Shown here one piece after another: positions 33,200 to 45,384 of a stretch of 64,000 bases of DNA (position 1 is the stretch's first letter; each line of letters opens with the position of its first letter). This DNA comes from Apium graveolens (Eukaryota; Streptophyta; Magnoliopsida; Apiales; Apiaceae). The DNA lies in NCBI RefSeq assembly GCF_009905375.1, contig NC_133650.1:303215203-303279202 (forward strand), read 5' to 3'. The notes under the pieces are model-generated. The model did no database searches. It saw only the letters and a list, made by a program, of their open reading frames with translations, and had not been told where the DNA came from. Both the position numbers and the translations under genes were made by a program.

Positions 33200-33920
33200 G
33201 TGGCAGATGCGCTGAGCTGGAAAGAAAGACTGAATCTGTTAACTTCATGTGAAGAATTAGCCAAGGAATTTGACAAGTTGGAAATCGAAATTCGTGTTCC
33301 CAATGAATCTACTGAAGCTATCTACGCTATGACTTTTCAATCGAAATTACTAGAAAAGATTCGACGCTGTCAAGAAGAAGTGATGAGTCAAAATGACGAC
33401 TTAACAGGAGAAGAAATCATAACCCAAAAAGATAATGAAGGAATTCTACGCTTTGCATCAAGAATTTGGATCCCTAATGTGGCCGAGCTAAAAGAAGAAA
33501 TACTACGAGATGCGCACAATTCGAAGTATTCCATTCATCCAGGAAGTACAAAAATGTACCGCGATCTGAAGGAAAACTTTTGGTGCCCGAATATGAAGAA
33601 GGAGATAGCAGAATGGGTAAGTAAATGCTACACATGCCAGCGACTCAAAGCGGAACATCAACATCCGAGTGGATTAATACAGCCATTGGATATTCCGGAA
33701 TGGAAATGGGAACATCTAGCGATGGATTTTGTAGTACGACTTCCAGAGACTAAAGCAAATCATGATGCGATATGGGTAATCATTGACAGACTAACAAAGT
33801 CAGCACATTTTCTACCGATTAATGAAAGATTTTCGCTTGAAAAGCTAGTGCACTTGTATCTCAAAGAAATTGTGATGCGACATGGAGTTCCAATATCTAT
33901 CGTGACTGATCGAGATCCCC
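33200..33920 (+). pseudogene. Element F integrase, cut in its catalytic core
   Basis: The open frame holds the zinc region ([19 protein letters not shown] and KCYTCQRLKAEHQ, with both Cys). The core starts with MDFVVRLPETKANHDAIWV, supplies the second catalytic Asp in TDRDPRF, and then changes to LTR sequence of element G. The Glu region, C-terminal domain and chromodomain are gone. The change is at the shared string GTTTTGG (33921-33927). Confidence 0.88.
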
Positions 33921-36522
33921 GTTTTGGTGTAGTGAGAAACTTGGAAAACTCATAAACATAGGCGTCGTAATGCCCGTTTTCCTTAGACTGTTGTACATGA
34001 ATCTCGGACCAGATAACTCACTGACCAATCTGTAACATTGCCATGATTATCTAGAGCGTGTCGTAAGCTTCATTTTGATATGTGGTTCGCTTGAATCCGA
34101 TGTACGGTTTAGGAGAAACGACCGTTTTAAGTAACGTCATTTCGCGAACGAACCATTACCCCTCGCCTTACTTTGAAACCTTGGTTAAGGCCCTTAAATG
34201 ACTAATTGGAGTATGAAACAATTATGTAAAGTGGATTAGGCAGTTGGTAGAGTACTCGTGAAAGAATCGCCTTAAAATTCTTAATGGTTAATTTATTTAA
34301 AATGGTGGAGCCGAGGGTACTCGAATGACTTATGTGATTCGTTAAGCGTAGAAGTGACCATAAGCGAACGTTAGGGTTCAATTGGTTAAAGTCTAGTTTC
34401 TTAAGCGACCGGGGTTTAATTCCGACTTATGTTGTTGTTCATAGGTTATCGGACCCACTCTAAGCTTAAGTCTACGCTGGAGCACTCAGACAAGTTTTCT
34501 ACCCGTTATACTGTTGTTGTGATGTATACATATGTATATGCATTATCTTGTGATAGATGCATGGTGGTTAATTAGCAAATCTTGCGATATATTGGAGTAT
34601 GTGATATGGTATATATGCATGTCTGTTTCGTAATCTTGATATATATAGTTGATTCAATTGCTTATAAGTTGCATAATACCTATGCTAGAGATAAGCAGTA
34701 GTTGGGTATACCCTTAGTATAGGGGGCCCAAAGGTGAACATTTTCTAAAACCGGGAGTCGATGTTTCCGAGTATATTATATATATATATATATATAGATA
34801 TAGTTTTCAAAACTATGAATCGAATAAGGTTTATTCGACAACTTTATTTTTATTAATGAATATTATTTTGAATATTTATTCGAGGGCTTATGACTCCGTT
34901 TATTTTATTAATGAATATTATTTTGAATATTCATTCGAGGACATATGACTCCGTTTATTTTATTTAATGAATATTATTATTTGAATATCCATTCGAGGAC
35001 TTATGACTCCGATTATTTACTAATTATTATTCTTAATTTTATTAAAGAATAACGTGTCAATAATCAAACTCACTTTTGATTATTCAAATAAAGATAGTAC
35101 TTTCGTATAAGTATATCTTTGGTTATTTAATATTTATTTCAAGTATAAGTTTTAAAACTTCTACTTCAATTATTTTTATAAAGATTATTCTTTATGGGAA
35201 TATTATTTAAATAATAATATTCAGATATTTTATAATATATTGGGACTGATTTATTTTATCAAATCAGCATCACTCCAAACATTCTTAAAAATATTTTCGA
35301 GTCTTCAAAATGATTTTAAAGGTTAGGGTGGATCCCAAAACTCATTTTTATATTTAAGATCCTCCTTTCGAAGGGGATTTAAATACTCGCTCAAAACCTG
35401 AGGGATCCGGCTCTGTGGTGTATTTTATATTCGCAACAAGGTTGCTATTATAATAAAAGAGTTTTTAATTACTTACCCAACACTTGGGAAGTAAAATTCT
35501 TGGAACAAGTTAATTCATTAACAGGCATCGCCTGAGTGTTGGCAGGGTCGAGTTTTCAAAATGATGTTTTCATCAAATGAAGTATCTCGTAACTTCATTT
35601 CATTTTGAGGATATTTCAAAGATTGAATCTATTCAAGTCTTTTCTTGTAGTCTCATCTATGTGATGAACTTTTGAAACTGATGATACCTTGAACGGTGGT
35701 AGTTCAAGTAGTATCCGGAAAAGATATAAGTATATTGGAGTATCTTGTAACTTCATCTTTTAAACTTATATCTAGTAAATGATTATCTTATGCATGACAA
35801 AGATTTTCAGAAAAACGTTGAGACAAGGTTAGATATATGAGATCGCCTTGCAACGATATTTTTATACAGTTATAAACTGGAACTCTGTGTATATTATACA
35901 TGTCAGAGGATTTCAAAGATTGTGAAAAGTATATGTGTATATATATACTGAATATTTTGCGACTTGGTCGCGTTAAGATATCAGCTTGGTTCATTTCTTC
36001 TTGACCAAGACTTTCATGAGTACTATGAGAATGCTCATATATTGTTAATTATTATACATATTATTTCGGTGGGCTTGTTGCTCACCCTTGCTTTCTTCTT
36101 TCATCACACAACATCAGATAGACAAGATGAACATGACCAAGCTCCCAATTCGCGAGTGGATAGGAAACGTTCCGCAGTTTCCTATAGGCGTTGATGTCGC
36201 TGTAGCTGAGGTAGGAACTACCAATAGGCTAGGCTTTCAACTTTTGATGTACCAGACTTATGTATCTTTATCAATTGTAATAATGGCAAAGAAATGTAAA
36301 TTTATTCAGAAACCCTTTTAAGGTGTAATGGCATATAATTTTGGAATAAAATGACTCGTGTTATTTTTGGATATTCATCTCTGAGACTATAACTTGTGGT
36401 GTGTGTGTTTATTGTGGGGTCACAGTACAAAGTAGTTGATTGTTTATTAAGATTGGGTGTTATTAAGGGAAATGGAACTCGTGACAACCCGGATCCCCGA
36501 CCCCGGATTTGGGGGTGTTACA
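33921..36522 (+). repeat. Element G 5' LTR, missing its first 1.2 kb
   Basis: It aligns with 43280-46372. Sequence corresponding to 42105-43279 is absent on the left. Three copies of a 55-58-bp unit (GAATATTATTTTGAATATTC core) lie at 34843-35011, and a TA microsatellite lies at about 34776. It lacks the 422-bp block present in the right LTR. Short open frames near its 3' end recur in both LTRs and are not supported as genes. Confidence 0.88.
34843..35011. repeat. Tandem 55-bp repeat, three copies, in the left G LTR
   Basis: The units are 34843-34898, 34899-34953 and 34954-35011, each ending TTCGAGGRCWTATGACTCCG. The right LTR has four units at 44216-44439. Confidence 0.9.
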
Positions 36523-36526
36523 GAAA

Positions 36527-36538
36527 TGATATCAGAGC
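36527..36538 (+). promoter_or_regulatory. Element G primer binding site, tRNA-Met type
   Basis: TGATATCAGAGC, 4 bases after the LTR, matches 11 of 12 bases of the usual sequence. It shows that the left copy is the 5' LTR. Confidence 0.82.
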
Positions 36539-36959
36539 TAAGCGTTATAAACCTCAGAGATGATGTGACGTTAAGATAATAAGTTCATTAAGATAATAAG
36601 AACTCTTGCCAAGTTCATAGTCGGGCTACCTAACGTAGTACTGACAGTTAAAACCTTTATGGGAACCCTTATAAATATCGTGATAGCAGCGTAGTTCGTT
36701 ATCGTATATGGTAGCGGGACTCCGAACCCTGAGGTTGAGGAGCAACAACGCGATGATGTTTTATTAGTTATTGGAGATCAGATTGTGGATCCGATAGAGC
36801 GTCCTAACACGGGACCGGATGATGTTCATATTGAGGATGTAGCGGTTGTGGATGTTGTCCTAGAAAGGATTATCGCTGAGAAGGATCCTGTGAAGGATCC
36901 TAACAAGAATGAATAAAGGACCACTGAGGAATTGATGACCATGGTTAGGGCAACTACCA

Positions 36960-37800
36960 GAGGTAGGATTGGCCGGTCACTACCAGAGGATCGTTCAAGT
37001 TTGTAAAGATAGTAGCCCCTTTAACGCGGCTTACTCATAAGACTGAGAAGTTTGAATGGACAGAGAAATGCGAGAACAGCTTTTAAGAACTGAAGCAAAG
37101 ATTGGTGACGGCCCCTATGATGGCATTGCCGGATGGAAAAGAAGATTTTTTAATCTGTAGTGACGCTTCGCATAAGGAATTAAGGTGCTTCTTATACAGC
37201 ACATCAAGGTAATCATGTACGCGTCAAGATAATTAAGGGAATATAAAATTCGATATCCCCACCCATGAGCTTGGGCTCGTGGCAATAGTTTTGCCCTAAA
37301 TATTTGAGGCACTACTTGTATGGAGAGAAGTGCGAGATTTACACAAGCCATAAGTGCTCTAGTGTATTTTCACGTAGAAAGAGCTCAACATACGCCAGAG
37401 GAGGCGGTTAGAGCTAATTTAGAATATTGATTGGGAGATTCTTTATCATTCGGGGAAAGCCAATATGGTGGCTGATGCCCTTAGTAAAAAGGAGAAACTC
37501 AAGATGATAATGTCTTTGGGAGAGTTTATAAGAGATTTTGAGAAAATGGAAATAGAAGTGAAGGTAACCGGAGCCGGTACCGAAAAGATGTTTGAGATTG
37601 CAATACATCTCGAATTATTGGAAACAAACATATTGTGCCAGAGAAAGTGATGAATGAAGGCAGAGAGCCAAAAATAGATAAGAGATTAATACCGAGAAAG
37701 ATGATAAGGGAATAATGAGGTATTCCTACAGAATCTGGGTTCCAAATGTTCAAGAGCTTAAAGATGAGATCTTAGATGAAAGATAGTTTGAGGAATAAGA
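36960..37800 (+). pseudogene. Element G displaced RNase H and integrase N-terminal fragment
   Basis: Broken frames read KIVAPLTRLTHKTEKFEWTE, LKQRLVTAPMMALPDGKEDF, CSDASHKEL and, at 37465, MVADALSKKEKLKMIMSLGE. Integrase-leading text then continues to about 37760 (RIWVPNVQELKDEI-like). This is the RT-connection/RNase H/integrase start of a gypsy pol, yet it precedes the gag text at 38080. The fragment has many stops. Confidence 0.72.
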
Positions 37801-38049
37801 TTTAGAAAAAACCCTGAACGTGATAGCCAGGGAGGTCGCCATCAAGATAAAAGGAACCCATAACATAATGAAGTGGAAAATGAGGATTTTAACGTATAAG
37901 ATAACCCCAAGTATGGGAGAAGGATGAAACATTTCATACTAAGGAAACAGAAAGTCGAGTAAGGAAAGGAGACCCAAGACGGTACTCCTATACGACAATT
38001 CATGGACCTGTCTAAAAAGAACTTAGACTATTATCCCCAACCACCACCC

Positions 38050-41000
38050 TGAGGAATCAATGCGGTGGGAAATTCTTTCATGACCTTTAAGTCGCTAAGC
38101 TCTCAGAGTTCCAAGGAACAGGTTGACCCAGTCGAGGCAAGAGCCTGGCTAAAAGAAATAGAGGAATCATTCGAGATTCTAAATGATTGATGAAGCACAA
38201 AAGACTATTTTTGCCACTTACCTTCCTAAGAGAGAGGCCACCTGCTGGTGGAAGGCCAAGGAAGATAGAGAGATAGTGTAAAAACTTTAGAGCCAAAACA
38301 AAGGCGGACGAGTATGATGAATTATGAATCTAAGATTTTAAAAGTTGTCAAGATTTGTTCTGAGGACTAGAATCCCAGAACGACGTGATGTTTGAAGTCA
38401 ATGATTATTGGGTTCATGAAATGATTGCAAGAGAGAGGAAAATAAAAAGAAACTGAAGTGGGAAGGAATATAAAGGCAATAGAGTTTGAGGTATGATAAG
38501 GGAGTTGGGTATGAGGAAACCCTAAAGACTCGTAACAACAGAAATAGAAAAGTATGTAATCGTCAGGATGAAAGTGATTCACCATGAGTTAAAGCTGATG
38601 GATGAAGGCATGAGAGATACATATATTTTATCCCCTTTAAGTTGGGAGGATTCGAGGAAACCTTGAGATAGTTCGAAGAATAAATAATGAGACGCGGATA
38701 GACTGGGGAGACAAGGAAGTAAGAAATTAGGAAAATTGGATGAAATAAGTGACCTTCAAGAATGTGAAGTGTAAGACCGGTGGCTTGATACCCAGAAAGG
38801 GAGACGCCAGGTATGAAAGATATCCCAACATTGAGATGACTGTTGAGATAAACAACAAAAGTAAATAAGGAATTATTAAGAAGAAGTTCACGATGAACAC
38901 GACCAATATCTCCCAGAACATCCCTGTTGTCATTACCAAATTAGGCAAGCAAAGCAAAAAAAAACCGTTGTTGTCTTTTGAAGGCCATATGGATTGACCT
39001 CAGTTTGAATAAGGATGCTATTGTGAAATTAAGTATAGACTATCGAAGTGAGAATGATTGAATAAGGTAATCTACCAAGTATATATGACTTGATTTATCC
39101 ATGGAAGAGTGTAAGTATCTTTTAAAGCTGGAATTAAGGATAAAACCTCAGTAACTTAAAATGAATCCTAGGGGAATGCATAAAGGTTGGCATTTCACCC
39201 TTAATAGGGATAGTATGAGTTTTGACAGTATGAATTGGAAAGGATTAAGGTAACAACAATCTTTAAGGATCAGTGGAGAAATTTTTCAAAAGTATATAGA
39301 CAATGGTTCTAGTATTAGTAAATGGTATTTTGATATGCCCTATATCTAGGGAATATAGGAGGAACAATTCAAGGATAACCTTAGAGGTCTTACAAGGAGA
39401 AAAGGTAATATTCAAAGTTCTCAAGAATATAAATTTTGATAAAGGAAATTTGATGTAATTATAATAATGCCAGGTGGGGCACGTGTTGAATCATAAGAAA
39501 GTGTAGATCGACCCAATGAGGGTCGAGATTGGTGAAAACAAGAAGGACCCAAGATAAGAGACGTCCTAAGTATGATCGAGAGTCTGTCGTGGCAATGTCC
39601 ACATCTAATGACTAAGGCAATGACTTATGGAAAAAAAATGGTGATTTTTTATTTTTTTTTCTTCTCACCAGGACTTAAGAAAAGCATTTTCATATAAGCA
39701 GTGATTGAAATGAGGTGGAAAATTTATTTGGAGGTGGTTAAAAAAAATGACATTGATTGTAAGGAAATTTTACTATCAGGAAAGGTCAAAGAGGTGGCCG
39801 ACACTTTAAGTGTAAGAGGACAATTATAAGCACACGTGCCAGAGGGATACAGTAATGATGGTTAAAGCCGTGAAGGTTGTATTATGGTTTGAAAGATTGA
39901 CATTTCTTCTGATGATTATACGATACTCAACTGTAATAGTAGTTTGGTAAAGATTTAATTCATGTTAGCACTGTGAGCGGGCTATCTATTTTAGAAGGTC
40001 CTATCTTGAGAATAATCCAGGACCATGTTTCAAAAAGACTAAAGGAACCTTTGAGTTAAGTCTTCTATTGAAGGCATATGATTAAGAATGGTATTAACCT
40101 GTTATCGTTGCTTTGATTGAAACTCTTCTGCAATTTTATATGCTTCATGTCATGAAAGTACGTCAGGATCAGGAGTGTTCTTCATGAATTATGAATGGTG
40201 ATTATGTTAACTCCTTAGAAGAATTTGATACGACAGGTATGGACTCCGTATGGTTAGCTTTTAAGATTCCAAGGAAAATGAATGACTACAGTAGGTCAGC
40301 GATGGACCATAGTAATGCAGCAATGATTCTGCGAGTAATGAGTTGATTACAACCGTGAGAGTTGTATTGGAATGGATGTTGAGATTGAGTACCACTAATC
40401 GGGTCGTGGTGGTGTATAAGTTATCATCGATAGACTAACTAAGGCGATCATTTACCTATGATATATTTATTCCTTCTTATCGATAAAGAGTAGTATTACT
40501 ATACGAAGAAGGTTACAGAATAGCAATAGATTCTAGTAACTATGATGTCTAGAATGAAATCCCTTATTCGAGTTTCGATGTCGAGGGAGTTTCAAAGGTG
40601 AGTGTTTATGAGCTCGAGCAAGAGCATGGGTCCGTAGAATGATGGACGGAATAGCAAAAAAAATCTTTAAGCACGTGAAATGCGATGCTATAATACTTGA
40701 TGTTGATATATATATATATGTTTTGTTCTCCTATGACAAACCTCTATAGTTCAGAGGTAGACTCCAAGCCAGATATTTTGTGGCAGTATATTTTTTTTCA
40801 TATATACAATTCTCTTCAATTCGTTCTTTTCTTTTTATTTTGTATAAGCTGAGAAGAACAACCCTTCCAGAAGGGGAGGTATTGCCGAATGACTATCTAT
40901 CTGTGTGATAGAAGCCTAGTAGGATACCACATGTTGTTTAATTGCTTATCAAGTACTAAAGGCTGGCCACCTTCTGTACTAACTATGCAATAGAACAAGT

Positions 41001-42010
41001 GTTCATGATCATAGTGATCTCTCAACAAATTCCTTTACTTCTATATGATTGATCAAACTTTGGAAAATAGAAACAGCTGAAAAAGGAGTTGTAAAGTTGT
41101 GGTGGTATTCGGAATGGAAACACATTCATGATACTAAGGTTGACGTGGTTATTAAAAGGTTATAGAACGCTAACGAGCAAAAGTATAACCAGTATAATAT
41201 TAGGAATGGAAGGTAGTAGCGATTATGAACTGGAAAAAAATGGGTATTGAGAAGCAAAAGCTCTGATGCTAAAAGCTATAATGAGAGTCTGTGCAATAGA
41301 CTTGAAAGAATTTGGAATGATCACTTAACGCGGATTGAGTTTTCTCACGATAATAGATCGTATGTCAGGTATCGAGATGTCGTCTTATGATATCTTTGAG
41401 GGAAGACAATGTCGATCCCCCTTATGTTAGGATGAAGTTGTAGAGCGCAAGATGCTCGGACCAGCAGTGGTCCAAAGGACCAAGGATATAATAGGTTTAA
41501 TCAGAGGACGGCTGGTAGTAGCCCAAGATGGGAACACGAAGTATGTTGATTTGACACGAAAGGACAAGGAATAGGAAGTAGGGGACCTAGTGTTGTTATA
41601 GGTTTTCCCTTGGAAAGGAAGGATGAGATTCGGAAAGAAAGGGAAGCTAAGCCCACGAATTGTTAGACCCTTTGAGGTATTAAGACATATTGGGAAGTTA
41701 GCATATGAGCTAGCCCTACCCCTGAACATGTAGCAAGTTCATAACGTGTTCTACGTATCAATGTTAAGGAAGTATAATTCGGATGCCAGACAAATAGGGG
41801 CATATGAGCGCATAGGCATGCAACCAGACGTAACCTATATGGAGCAACCAGAAAGGGTTATAGATCGAAAAGGAACAAGTGCTTAGGAGAAGGGTTATCA
41901 AACTAGGCAGAATTTGGTGGTAGAACCACAATATGGGAAAATTTACTTGAGACTTAGAAAGTGCAATGCTAAGAGAGCATCCCTATTCATTTTCTATCTG
42001 ATTCCGGGAC
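38050..42010 (+). pseudogene. Element G gag-pol, heavily decayed
   Basis: Scattered gag text is at 38080-38290 (VDPVEARAWLKEIEESFEIL, then FATYLPKREATCWW with shifts). RT text is at 39020-39260 and 39280-39500, RNase H end text near 39790 (VADTLS), integrase core text near 40380-40470 and the integrase C-terminal region at 41290-41770 (MRFGKKGKLSPRIVRPFEVL, VHNVFYVSMLRKYNSDARQ). Stops and frameshifts occur every few dozen bases. The identity rests on similarity to element D in the same order. Confidence 0.72.
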
Positions 42011-42013
42011 GGA

Positions 42014-42153
42014 ATCCTTTTAAGGAGGGGAGACTGTAATAACCCCAATTATTTTGGAAATTTTTGAAACACGGATGAATAGTATCCTTTTAAGGAGGGG
42101 AGATTGTAATAACCCCAATTTTTTTGGAAATTTTTAAAACACGGATGAATAGT
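42014..42153 (+). repeat. Tandem 70-bp duplication spanning the polypurine tract and LTR start of G
   Basis: The units 42014-42083 and 42084-42153 each contain TTTTAAGGAGGGGAGA, the polypurine tract, followed by TGTAATAACCCCAATT, the LTR start. They differ at about 4 positions. The LTR therefore has two possible starts, at 42035 and 42105. Confidence 0.92.
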
Positions 42154-44215
42154 AACTTTTGCTGATGATGCTGATTAAGGAAAATTATCAGACCACACTA
42201 TATAGGAGTACTGTTATGGAAATTCTAAGATCGTATTAGTACTCCATAAAGTAAATAAGTGTATGTAAAGATCGTCAGAATCCAAATTCGAACACTTTGA
42301 TTTTTCCAGAAAATCCACCAGATACCGAAAGAATTGAGTATAAGGTAACATGATTAAAAGGATTTAAATTCAAGGATTATAAGAGAGGATCATAAAAGGA
42401 ATACAAAATATTGAGAAAGTTTTAGGGGAACCCAAGTAATAAGATCTCGGATATGATCCCTCAAACGACGAACGAAAACAAAAGATAAACGAATCGTATA
42501 ACAGATCTGCGGTCATTAGCCAAGTAATTAAGGGATTAATCAAAAAGGTAGTGGATGATGATGTCATCATATGACACAAGCTTGCTTGCATAAGCATGAC
42601 AAAGGAGTTTTGTTTGTTGGGTGATTTTGGGCCATACAAAATTAACCATGGTAAAAAGGTTAAAATAAATTTCAAGACAAAAAGAAGAATCAACCAAGCA
42701 AATAACATAAATCAAAAAGAGAAGAGTTGACTTTGCAAGAAGAAGCTCTCGGCCAAAATAAACACAGCAACTTCAAACTGCCATATCTCCTTCAATACTC
42801 ACTCAAATATTGTGTTCTATAGCTCGTTGGAAAGGTATTAATATGGCCTACAACTCTTGTTCACAAGTCTCATCCAAATAAGCATGGTAAGACCCTCATT
42901 TTTACATTTATTTTAATCGGACTTTTAGAAACTTTAAAGCCTAACTTTGTGTTCTTGATTTCTTTGAAAAGATCAAGCTTGTAGGAGGCTCTATAAGGCT
43001 TCCTAGAAACTTAACACCTCCCAAGGAAGGTATAAACTTAAAACCCTAGCCTTTACTTTGATTATTAGTTAGTTTGATGGTTGGTTTTTCTAAATGAGAA
43101 GCATGATCTGTGATTACTAGTAGTTGATTTGAATTTGGAGTGATTTGGTGAATGAATCTTGTTATAGTTAATAGAACTTGATTGTGGTTGGTTGAGATGA
43201 AAAACCTGGAGAATAAGGACTGATATAGTATTATTTAGTTGAGGTTTTGATGTGTTAATAATGTGGGTTGTTTGGCGAGGTTTTGGTGTAGTGAGAAACT
43301 TGGAAAACTCGTAAACATAGCCGTCGTAATGCCCGTTTTCCTTAGACTGTTGTACATGAATCTCGGACCAGATAACTCACTGACCAATCTGTAACATTGC
43401 CATGATTAGCTAGAGCATGTCGTAAGCTTCATTTTGATATGTGGTTCGCTTGAATCCGATGTACGGTTTAGGAGAAACGACCGTTTTAAGTAACGTCATT
43501 TCGCGAACGAACCATTACCCCTCGCCTTACTTTGAAACCTTGGTTAAGGCCCTTAAATGACTAATTGGAGTATGAAACAATTATGTAAAGTGGATTAGGT
43601 AGTTGGTAGAGTACTCGCGAAAGAATCACCTTAAAATTCTTAATGGTTAATTTATTTAAAATGGTGGAGCCGAGGGTACTCGAATGACTTATGTGATTCG
43701 TTAAGCGTAGAAGTGACCATAAGCGAACGTTAGGGTTCAATTGGTTAAAGTCTAGTTTCTTAAGCGACCGGGGTTTAATTCCGACTTATGTTGTTGTTCA
43801 TAGGTTATCGGACCCACTCTAAGCTTAAGTCTACGCTGGAGCACTCAGGCAAGTTTTCTACCCGTTATACTGTTGTTGTGATGTATACATATGTATATGC
43901 ATTATCTTGTGATAGATGCATGGTGGTTAATTAGCAAATCTTGCGATATATTGGAGTATGTGATATGGTATATATGCATGTCTATTTCGTAATCTTGATA
44001 TATATAGTTGATTCAATTGCTTATAAGTTGCACAATACCTATGCTAGAGATAAGCAGTAGTTGCGTATACCCTTAGTATAGGGGACCCAAAGGTGAACAT
44101 TTTCTAAAACCGGGAGTCGATGTTCCCGAGTATATTGTATATATTTATATATATATATATATATATATAGATATAGTTTTTAAAACTATGAATCGAATAA
44201 GATTTATTCGATGAC

Positions 44216-44439
44216 TTTATTTTTATAAATGAATATTATTTTGAATATTCATTCGAGGGCTTATGACTCCGTTTATTTTATTAATGAATATTATTTTGAA
44301 TATTCATTCGAGAACATATGACTCCGTTTATTTTATTAATGAATATTATTTTGAATATTCATTCGAGGACATATGACTCCGTTTATTTTATTTAATGAAT
44401 ATTATTATTTGAATATTCATTCGAGGACTTATGACTCCG
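44216..44439. repeat. Tandem 55-bp repeat, four copies, in the right G LTR
   Basis: The units are 44216-44271, 44272-44326, 44327-44381 and 44382-44439. The second and third are nearly identical, which accounts for the extra copy relative to the left LTR. Confidence 0.9.
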
Positions 44440-44962
44440 ATTATTTACTAATTATTATTCTTAATTTTATTAAAGAATAATGTGTCGATAATCAAACTCA
44501 CTTTTGATTATTCAAATAAAGATAATACTTTCGTATAAGTATATCTTTGGTTATTTAATATTCATTTCAAGTATAAGTTTTAAAACTTCTACTTCAATTA
44601 TTTTTATAAAGATTATTCTTTATTGGAATATTATTTAAATAATAATATTCAGATATTTTCTAATATATTGGGACTGATTTATTTTATTAAATCAACATCA
44701 CTCCAAACATTCTTAAAAATGTTTTCGAGTCTTCAAAATGATTTTAAAGGTTAGGGCGGATCCCAAAACTCATTTTTATATTTAAGATCCTCCTTTCGAA
44801 GGGGATTTAAATACTCGCTCAAAACCTGAGGGATCCGGCTCTGTGGTGTATTTTATATTCGCAACAAGGTTGCTATTATGATAAAAGAGTTTTTGATTAC
44901 TTACCCAACACTCGGGAAGTAAAATTCTTGGAACAAGTTAATCCATTAACAGGCATCGCCTG

Positions 44963-45384
44963 TGAAATATCGGTGAGTTTTCCTTTCCAACTAGATACGA
45001 CTTCTCGGTGGAGCCGTTTCAACAAGTTTGTACTTGGGGAAAGTGGGGACGATCTTTACGTTTCAGAGTCATGGATTTCATCTGAACTAGGAGTGGCGTA
45101 AGTGGTCGAGTGGTGCCGGCCCAGCCTTATTATATTGGCCCAATTGGCCTGGAAGTTCCGCTAAGACGGTCCATTCCCTAGGAGTCCAGTGTTCGGTTGA
45201 CAAGTAAATCCGATAGGTTCTCCTCTACATGTAGAAAATGGTGGGGTTGCACTACTGCGACTGATCATCGTGAGTGGTCTTTCTGGCGCGGCAAACTCCC
45301 GTAATGAGTTCATCATCCAATTGGATATTTATGCAACACTACCCAGAGCACTTCGATAGAAAGGCTACGGTTGGGAGATTGTTG
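44963..45384. other. 422-bp block present only in the right G LTR
   Basis: The left LTR reads directly from CATCGCCTG to AGTGTTGGCAGGG at 35534/35535, while the right LTR has 422 bp between them. The block is less AT-rich than its surroundings and has no TIR, LTR or coding potential. The short TG at both edges fits a deletion from the left LTR. No target duplication longer than 2 bp is visible. Confidence 0.85.

Larger units (their letters stand above)
15733..33920 (+). mobile_element. Element F: Tekay-like Ty3/gypsy element, 3' truncated, with two nested insertions
   Basis: A 3295-bp 5' LTR is followed by a PBS, a proline-rich ORF, gag, protease, RT, RNase H and the first part of integrase, all on the plus strand. 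A hAT-type element (20653-21338) and Athila element E (21612-30689) interrupt gag. The integrase ends at DRDPRF near 33920, where the sequence changes to a partial LTR of element G. The rest of integrase, the chromodomain and the 3' LTR are missing. F is close in design to element D. Its coding parts contain many stops. Confidence 0.85.

Noticed and set aside
34843..35011. Satellite DNA
   Set aside because: Only three or four units are present and they lie inside an LTR, so this is a local LTR repeat rather than a satellite block.
36088..36321. 77-codon plus-strand frame near the end of the G LTR, repeated at 45938-46171
   Set aside because: It is repeated only because the LTR is repeated, and overlaps other open frames of equal length. 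It has no known motif.
33928..36522. Element G LTR start at TGTAGTGAG (33928/43287)
   Set aside because: On the right side the LTR extends further upstream to TGTAATAACCCC next to a polypurine tract, so TGTAGTGAG is only the edge of the truncated left copy.
41427..41729. 100-codon minus-strand frame in element G
   Set aside because: It is antisense to the decayed integrase C-terminal region, which explains its openness.
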